Part shown: in pieces, positions 23,418 through 27,925 of the stretch
How positions within the stretch are numbered: the first letter of the stretch is position 1
How the letters are laid out: every line of letters begins with the position of its first letter
Assembly (NCBI GenBank): GCA_045046905.1
Contig: JASFYU010000022.1
Coordinates: forward strand, 1-27,925
DNA: 27,925 nt
Direction of reading: 5' to 3'
DNA from: JASFYU01 sp045046905
GTDB lineage: Bacteria; Bacteroidota; Bacteroidia; Flavobacteriales; Flavobacteriaceae
Made by a program: the position numbers and the translations under genes
Notes under the pieces: model-generated
What the model was told of the DNA's origin: nothing
The model's database searches: none
The model's input: only the letters and a program-made list of their open reading frames with translations

Positions 23418-25163
23418 CTAGGCATGAAGTTTTTCTTGCTTCGCCGCTAAACGCGCCTTTTTAACCGCTATTTTTTTGAGTATCCAGTCCGGGTAATCGG
23501 AGTCGTCCTCGGCCTCATAAATTTGAAGTCCTTGGCCTTCTCTTGGCTTTTTGAGTGCGTCAGGTTCGCAGCCTAAAATTAAGGCGGCGGTATCGACTCC
23601 AGAATGACTGGCACCGGCCACACCATGAGATAGAATACTGGCTCCACAGAGGTACAGACTCTCGATTTCACTTTTTGCCTTATACGCAAAAGGACCAATA
23701 TGCTTTAAGCTTTTTTCGGTACCGTACACATTACCCCTTGTGGTATTAACATAGTATTCATTGGTGATGGGGGTACCCAAGTCTTGGTGTACAATATGGT
23801 TTCGAATTCCGGGGATGGCTTTTTCGATACCTTTGAGCATTTTTTGTGTCAATTTTTCCTTGAATTGTAGATAGGCTTCCGAGCGGGGGTCGGTTTCGTT
23901 TTCAAACTGTGCAAATGCCTTATAATCAATAAAGGTAATAGCCTCAATTGTATGATGCCGACCATCGAAACTCGCCGGGTCTTTGAGGGTGGTACAACTA
24001 ATGAACATGCCTTCAAAAGCATCTCCTTTCAAAATATCGCCCTGCAACTGCTCGTCATAAAAATCATCAGCATCCTTGGCGGGCATCATCCAAATATTTC
24101 CTGAATCGACCCCTGCCTTTCGCAAATCCATATCCACTATTAAAAAAAGCATTAAGGAGGTGCATGAGTATTTTGTCTTGGCCAGTTTTTTAGTTAGTTT
24201 ATCACTAATATTCTCCTTGCCTACCAAATGAAGATAGGTGATTCCTGGATCCGCATTTGAAACAATCTGTTTGGCGAAAAGCTGCTGTCCGTTCTCCAAC
24301 TCGACCCCAATAGCCTTTTTCTGGTCTCCATCTTTCAACAGAATACGTTGTACGCCAGTACTGGTATATATTTCACCCTTGTGTTTTTTTAGGGCATTGG
24401 TCATCGCCTTAATCAAGGCGCCGCCACCGCCCATGGGGTAATAGCTACCACTGAAATAATGGCTCATTAATGCACAGTGTAAAGGAAAAGATGCTTTTCT
24501 GGGTTGTAGGCCGTGGTCACCACATTGAATGTTTAATATATTTTTGAGCAAGGGGTCTTTGATGTGCCAGTTGATGACCCTGTGTAGGCTAAAGAGACCG
24601 TATTTGCCCATATGTCGTGTACGGTAGGGGATGGTCAGTTTTCGCCAAAACCCCTTGATATACGGAATGCTATACAATTGGGTACTTACATTGTGAATTA
24701 GGGTCAGGTATTTTTTAATGCGCTTTTTTTCTTTGGGAAATCGTTCAGAAAGTCGTTGAATCAATGCCTCAAAATTTGAAGGAAAGTCAAAACGTTCCTC
24801 GCCAATCCTAACATGCTCGTAGGCATCAGGATTCATTCTAAAAAAAACAAGGTCATTCGCAATACCAAGTCCCTTATAGAGGTCACTGGTAGCTTCGCCT
24901 TCGCCCAATAAACCTACATAATGTACGCCTGGGGTAAACCTATGGCCATTGAGATAAAAACTATGGCACCAGCCTCCAGGAACATCATGTTGCTCTAAAA
25001 CCAATACTTTTTGACCTTCACGAGCTAAGCAGATTGCGGTTGTAAGGCCACCCGCTCCGGAACCAATAACTATGGTATCCCATTTTTTTTTAATCGTATT
25101 TTGAGATTTTGGATCCACCTGATATTTGTTTTGGTTCTCTTTGATAGGCAAAGTATTTGTCAT
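23418..25163 (-). CDS. CrtI/retinol-saturase-like FAD oxidoreductase
   Basis: A flavoprotein of the phytoene desaturase/all-trans-retinol 13,14-reductase group, 581 residues. The dinucleotide motif is IVIGSGAGGL (31-40), with E57 (VLVLEQHD) as ribose-binding acid and VPGGWCHSF next. PGVHYVG follows at about 78-84. Near the C-terminus LYLCGASILSHGVAGASHSG is the second FAD-contacting segment. No membrane helix is obvious. The group saturates or desaturates isoprenoid or other polyene lipids, and the substrate is not predictable. The C-terminus has a short acidic then basic tail beyond the usual end. It is convergent with the PhyH gene and leads to no obvious operon partner; a repeat-rich gap lies upstream. 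Confidence 0.88.
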   Translation of the reverse strand: MTNTLPIKENQNKYQVDPKSQNTIKKKWDTIVIGSGAGGLTTAICLAREGQKVLVLEQHDVPGGWCHSFYLNGHRFTPGVHYVGLLGEGEATSDLYKGLGIANDLVFFRMNPDAYEHVRIGEERFDFPSNFEALIQRLSERFPKEKKRIKKYLTLIHNVSTQLYSIPYIKGFWRKLTIPYRTRHMGKYGLFSLHRVINWHIKDPLLKNILNIQCGDHGLQPRKASFPLHCALMSHYFSGSYYPMGGGGALIKAMTNALKKHKGEIYTSTGVQRILLKDGDQKKAIGVELENGQQLFAKQIVSNADPGITYLHLVGKENISDKLTKKLAKTKYSCTSLMLFLIVDMDLRKAGVDSGNIWMMPAKDADDFYDEQLQGDILKGDAFEGMFISCTTLKDPASFDGRHHTIEAITFIDYKAFAQFENETDPRSEAYLQFKEKLTQKMLKGIEKAIPGIRNHIVHQDLGTPITNEYYVNTTRGNVYGTEKSLKHIGPFAYKAKSEIESLYLCGASILSHGVAGASHSGVDTAALILGCEPDALKKPREGQGLQIYEAEDDSDYPDWILKKIAVKKARLAAKQEKLHA

Positions 25164-25293
25164 AGGCTTGGAACACCAATGAAGGTGGATAAAAAATGTT
25201 GTAATTGCGCCAAATTTGCCTAACCGAAGATAGAGTAAATTTCCCTCCCAGAACTAAGGCGTATTAAAACGTTTTATGAAAATCAATTTTAAT

Positions 25294-25412
25294 TCTCACC
25301 AGTGGGTTTACTACCCTCTTGATTACTATCGAGAGGGCATCGAAGTGATTAGGGTTATTTTCCTTTTAATTCCTCATTGAGGGTTTAACTTGCCTATGCC
25401 GGCAGGCAGGTT
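25294..25412 (+). repeat. Long copy A of the modular intergenic repeat
   Basis: In order it holds the box CTCACCAGTGGGTTTA (25295-25310) and a 9-bp hairpin CCCTCTTGA-TTACTA-TCGAGAGGG (25314-25337). A spacer ending in a CCTCA-T-TGAGG stem follows, and then TGCCT-atgccggc-AGGCA (25391-25408). Almost the same order and spacing recur at 27453-27560, on the other side of the SGNH-DUF5009 operon. No coding frame fits. Confidence 0.75.
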
Positions 25413-25531
25413 TCCCGAGGCTTGCCTCGAAATGAAAAATGTTTTTTCGGAAGCATACCTCGTACCCTTGGGTCGAGCTTGTTGATTGCTTAGTAAGTAA
25501 GCTTACATCGAGGTAGCTTATTTGAGATGGG
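25413..25531. other. Intergenic region with further inverted repeats
   Basis: After repeat A come a perfect CGAGGC-TT-GCCTCG hairpin (25416-25429), a GTAAGCTTAC palindrome (25497-25506) and a long-range TACCTCG...CGAGGTA pair (25456-25515). This lies just past the stop of the DUF5009 gene. Some of these structures may end its transcript, although no classic T-tailed terminator is seen on the minus strand. Confidence 0.45.
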
Positions 25532-26719
25532 TTATAGCTTTAAAGAAAATCCTTTTTTTTGTAGCCAGCCGGTAAAAATCACTACGAGCAGGGCAAAACA
25601 CAGGGAGCTTAACAAACCAATACCACCGGTATTTAAGACTTGCGGAAGCTGTATGCCGGTGAGATGGCGTAAGGGGTATGTGAAGTAGGGTATCAGAAAA
25701 CAAGTCAAGGTGGCTGTACCGGCAGGTAGTATGATTTTGGCCCAGGAAGTTCTTTTCTTGATATCTGTTACGAAATAAAATAATACAAAGGATAAAAATC
25801 CAATTCCTGAACAAACTGCGACCCATGACGGGGTGCCGGGTACTTTAGAAATTCCCCATATATGCCTTGTAATCAAGCCGTAGGCAATGCTCGTTATACC
25901 CAGTATTACCAATAGAGACAAGCCGCGAATAAGCCTGTCTTTCGATATTTTTTTAAATAATAATGATGCTAACATTCCTGCAGCGGTAAAGGCGGGAACA
26001 GAGCCCGTGTACCATGTGGAAAAATAATGAAAGGGGCTTTGAATATTTGATAAATAGTCCAAATTACCAAGTACAGAAAGGAGATTAAAAGCCACCCATA
26101 AAGCGATTATAAATAGTAGGTTTCCCTTAGAGAATAGATACGCCAAGGCATTTATTGCATAGGCCCACCCGATAAGTCCAAGAATACCCCACCATTGTGC
26201 TTTCATTAGATCTTCACCATTTGGACCACCTTTGTAAACAATAGCTAGGAATACTAAGAGTGCAATACCTATCAGCTGTAGGTATCGATGCCATTTTTCA
26301 GGGATAGGACTTTTTTTCCATTGCATCCATACCAATAATACGCCAAGGGCCATTAACAAACACCACAGCCATTTTCCGAGTCCCAAACTCTCGTGATGCG
26401 TATCATAATTGACCATAAATACGCCGATAATAATCAATGATACGGCTCTGATGACGACATGTTTGGCCATATAACCGACGGTCTCATTTTTTGAAATCCG
26501 ATTTTGAATGGCGAAGGGTATGCTCAAGCCAACAATAAAAAGGAATAAGGGGAAAATAATATCGGAAAACCCGAGATAATCTTCATAAGGTTCGGCATGT
26601 GACAGGCTTTTGGGTACCTTGGTAAGGGTCCAAAAATCATTTACCCATATCATGAGTAGCATGGTAATAGCCCTTAAAATATCAATCGATGAAAGTTGTA
26701 TACTCTTCAATTTCTCCAA
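25532..26719 (-). CDS. DUF5009/HGSNAT-like polytopic membrane protein
   Basis: A 395-residue inner-membrane protein with about ten hydrophobic helices. The opening SSIDILRAITMLLMIWVND and the loop FSDIIFPLFLFIVGLSIPFA (52-71) are typical of the COG4299/DUF5009 group, related to heparan-alpha-glucosaminide N-acetyltransferase and NagX. Members may acetylate amino sugars or transport them; the true activity is unproven. It follows the SGNH hydrolase gene by four bases, so the pair is almost surely one operon and could handle acetylated glycans on the two sides of the membrane. Confidence 0.85.
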   Translation of the reverse strand: MEKLKSIQLSSIDILRAITMLLMIWVNDFWTLTKVPKSLSHAEPYEDYLGFSDIIFPLFLFIVGLSIPFAIQNRISKNETVGYMAKHVVIRAVSLIIIGVFMVNYDTHHESLGLGKWLWCLLMALGVLLVWMQWKKSPIPEKWHRYLQLIGIALLVFLAIVYKGGPNGEDLMKAQWWGILGLIGWAYAINALAYLFSKGNLLFIIALWVAFNLLSVLGNLDYLSNIQSPFHYFSTWYTGSVPAFTAAGMLASLLFKKISKDRLIRGLSLLVILGITSIAYGLITRHIWGISKVPGTPSWVAVCSGIGFLSFVLFYFVTDIKKRTSWAKIILPAGTATLTCFLIPYFTYPLRHLTGIQLPQVLNTGGIGLLSSLCFALLVVIFTGWLQKKGFSLKL

Positions 26720-26723
26720 GCCA

Positions 26724-27404
26724 TTATTTGTTTAGGGCCTCTGTTATCGCAGCTTCTACCAAAGGCTCCATAACGGCATAGCCTTCAAGGGTAGGGTGTA
26801 CTTCATCATCGGCATATTTTTTCGGCAGTCCTTTACGCTCATCGACCATTGCTGAAAAATAGTCTAGATATACCATATTATTGAGGTCGGCATAGGTTTT
26901 AATTAGCTGGTTTAAAGTGATGATTTTTTCGGCAGGCTCTAAACCCGGTTTCCATGGGTAGTTATGTACAGGTAGGATAGAGGAAAGGACCACCTTTATG
27001 CCATTAACCTTTGCCAGCTCTGCCATTGAAAAGATATTGTCGGTTATCATGCGTAGTGTTGAAGGCCCCGTGTTTCCGGCGATATCATTGGTGCCAGCCA
27101 AAATAACAACGACCTTAGGTCTTAAATTAATAACATCTTGTCTGAAACGCACAAGCATCTGAGGGGTGGTCTGACCGCTAATACCTCTATTTACATAGGG
27201 TTTCCCTTTAAAAAATTCAGGACGATTATTAATCCATCCAATAGTAATCGAATTGCCCATAAAAACAATGCGATTTTCATCTTCGGTAGCTGAGGCCAAC
27301 TGTTCATTGGCGTCTTTAAAATGTTCTAAAGCGGGCCAATCTTGAGATTGTAAGATGCTGCTAATAAAAAATGAACATAGTAGTAGTAGTTTTATTTTTT
27401 TCAT
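26724..27404 (-). CDS. Secreted SGNH/GDSL hydrolase
   Basis: An esterase/lipase-fold enzyme of 226 residues with a Sec signal peptide (about 1-20). The four SGNH blocks are visible: FMGNSIT with nucleophile S52, GISGQTT with oxyanion G77, LAGTND with N106, and DEVHPT with the Asp-His pair D200/H203. Bacteroidota relatives often remove acetyl groups from polysaccharides, but the substrate is not known here. It is the first gene of a two-gene operon with the DUF5009 membrane protein. A long repeat copy lies just upstream of its start region. Confidence 0.9.
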   Translation of the reverse strand: MKKIKLLLLCSFFISSILQSQDWPALEHFKDANEQLASATEDENRIVFMGNSITIGWINNRPEFFKGKPYVNRGISGQTTPQMLVRFRQDVINLRPKVVVILAGTNDIAGNTGPSTLRMITDNIFSMAELAKVNGIKVVLSSILPVHNYPWKPGLEPAEKIITLNQLIKTYADLNNMVYLDYFSAMVDERKGLPKKYADDEVHPTLEGYAVMEPLVEAAITEALNK

Positions 27405-27452
27405 GCGTATTGAATTGGAGTGTATTTGTGTTTGTTGGTTAAAAATTTAAAG

Positions 27453-27560
27453 CTCACCATCTGGGTATATTTCCTCTTGGTTGCTATCGAGACGGCATTG
27501 AAATGATTAAAGTTTTTTCCTTTTCAATATCTTGTGTACTTGCCTGACGGTAAAGGCAGT
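27453..27560 (+). repeat. Long copy B of the modular intergenic repeat
   Basis: Diverged match of repeat A. It has the box CTCACCATCTGGGTA, a hairpin TCCTCTTGG-TTGCTA-TCGAGACGG whose stem is mostly kept by wobble pairs, a similar T-rich spacer (GATTAAAGTTTTTTCCTTTT), and TGCCT-gacggtaa-AGGCA (27541-27558). The last module is nearly identical to that at 18685-18702. With the flanks at 27405-27452 and 27561-27650, this fills a 380-base gene-free stretch before the transposase. Confidence 0.75.
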
Positions 27561-27655
27561 CTTTCACAGAGGTTGTTGATTCTAAGGCCTGCTTTAAAGT
27601 CTATGGTCGAACTCAGCTTATTAGCTTTCGCTAGTCGAATTTACGAAATTGCTCA

Positions 27656-27693
27656 GGCATAAAAAACCTCACATTTGTTAAAATGCAGGGTTT
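27656..27693 (-). terminator. Leftward intrinsic terminator near the transposase
   Basis: On the minus strand an imperfect stem AAACCCTGCATTT / AAATGTGAGGTTT (ten pairs, one wobble, two mismatches, loop TAAC) is followed by a T run (AAAAAA at 27661-27666 on the plus strand). It would stop transcripts entering from the right. Confidence 0.5.
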
Positions 27694-27784
27694 GTATTAT
27701 AGTGAGTTTATGTAGTTATTCACAGGTGGTGTGCCTGTTGCACAAGTCACTTGTTAAAAATAGCGAATATGCTTAACTTTAGTT

Positions 27785-27925
27785 ATGCAGGGTAAAAAAG
27801 ATTATCAAGAGAAGCTTTTCAATAACTTTCAATTAAGTGACCGTGTACCGCAGACGAATTTCTACCGTTGTTTAAAAGCAGTACTTGATTTGGATTTTCT
27901 CTACAAGTTGACTAAAGGTTATTAT
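27785..27925 (+). CDS. IS1182-family transposase, 5' part (cut by window end)
   Basis: The last 141 bases encode 47 residues, MQGKKDYQEKLFNNFQLSDR followed by VPQTNFYRCLKAVLDLDFLYKL, with no stop. This matches the N-terminus I know from flavobacterial IS1182-type DDE transposases; the catalytic domain lies outside the window. A TTG at 27751 and TAACTTTA at 27774 (20 bases apart) form a near-consensus promoter directly before the ATG, which would leave almost no leader. GTGC-CTGTT-GCAC just upstream (27731-27743) may belong to the element's left end, but the terminal repeat cannot be proven without the other side. Whether the gene is intact is unknown. Confidence 0.75.
   Translation, partial: MQGKKDYQEKLFNNFQLSDRVPQTNFYRCLKAVLDLDFLYKLTKGYY

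Noticed and set aside
25294..27560. A CRISPR array made of the repeated boxes
   Set aside because: The copies are few, far apart, in both orientations and without regular spacers; no cas genes are present.

Overview
The window looks like a chromosome segment from a marine member of the Flavobacteriaceae (Bacteroidota). The evidence is: low to moderate GC; several start-proximal promoters with the Bacteroidota -7 box TAnnTTTG; a fused ResB-CcsA cytochrome c maturation protein; a BshB1-type bacillithiol deacetylase; many lipoprotein and Sec signal peptides; and an IS1182-like transposase start at the right edge. The genus cannot be fixed from the sequence alone.

Left part (1-11.1 kb): mostly housekeeping and stand-alone genes. 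In order: ccsBA (+), a MATE efflux pump whose N-terminus looks frameshifted (+), bshB1 (+), a TPR-containing sensor histidine kinase (-), tRNA-His with a clear promoter and terminator (+), and a secreted M28 metallopeptidase lipoprotein (-).

Middle (10.3-16.4 kb): a complete inferred trans-4-hydroxy-L-proline catabolic unit. A divergent AraC-type regulator faces a five-gene + strand run: DapA-family lyase/deaminase, a small DUF1272 zinc-ribbon-like protein, alpha-ketoglutaric-semialdehyde dehydrogenase, 4-hydroxyproline 2-epimerase and a DadA-like FAD oxidase. Together these would take hydroxyproline by epimerisation, oxidation, deamination/dehydration and oxidation to 2-oxoglutarate. No transporter gene is present.

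Right part (16.4-27.4 kb): genes suggesting use of sulfated or uronate-containing polysaccharide. A sulfatase with an intact CTPSR formylglycine motif is flanked by two small NTF2/SnoaL-like lipoproteins. Next come KDG kinase (kdgK), KDPG aldolase (eda) and a fumarylacetoacetase-family protein resembling 2-keto-3-deoxy-pentonate dehydratases. After these are a phytanoyl-CoA dioxygenase-family protein, a convergent CrtI/retinol-saturase-like flavoprotein, and a two-gene SGNH hydrolase + DUF5009/HGSNAT-like membrane protein operon.

The most unusual non-coding signal is a family of modular palindromic intergenic repeats. Its modules are a CCCAC-CA-GTGGGTTTA box, a CCCTCTTGA hairpin and a TGCCTGACGGcAAAGGCAG hairpin. 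Copies occur in at least six gaps, in both orientations. The two longest copies, about 110 bp each, bracket the SGNH-DUF5009 operon.
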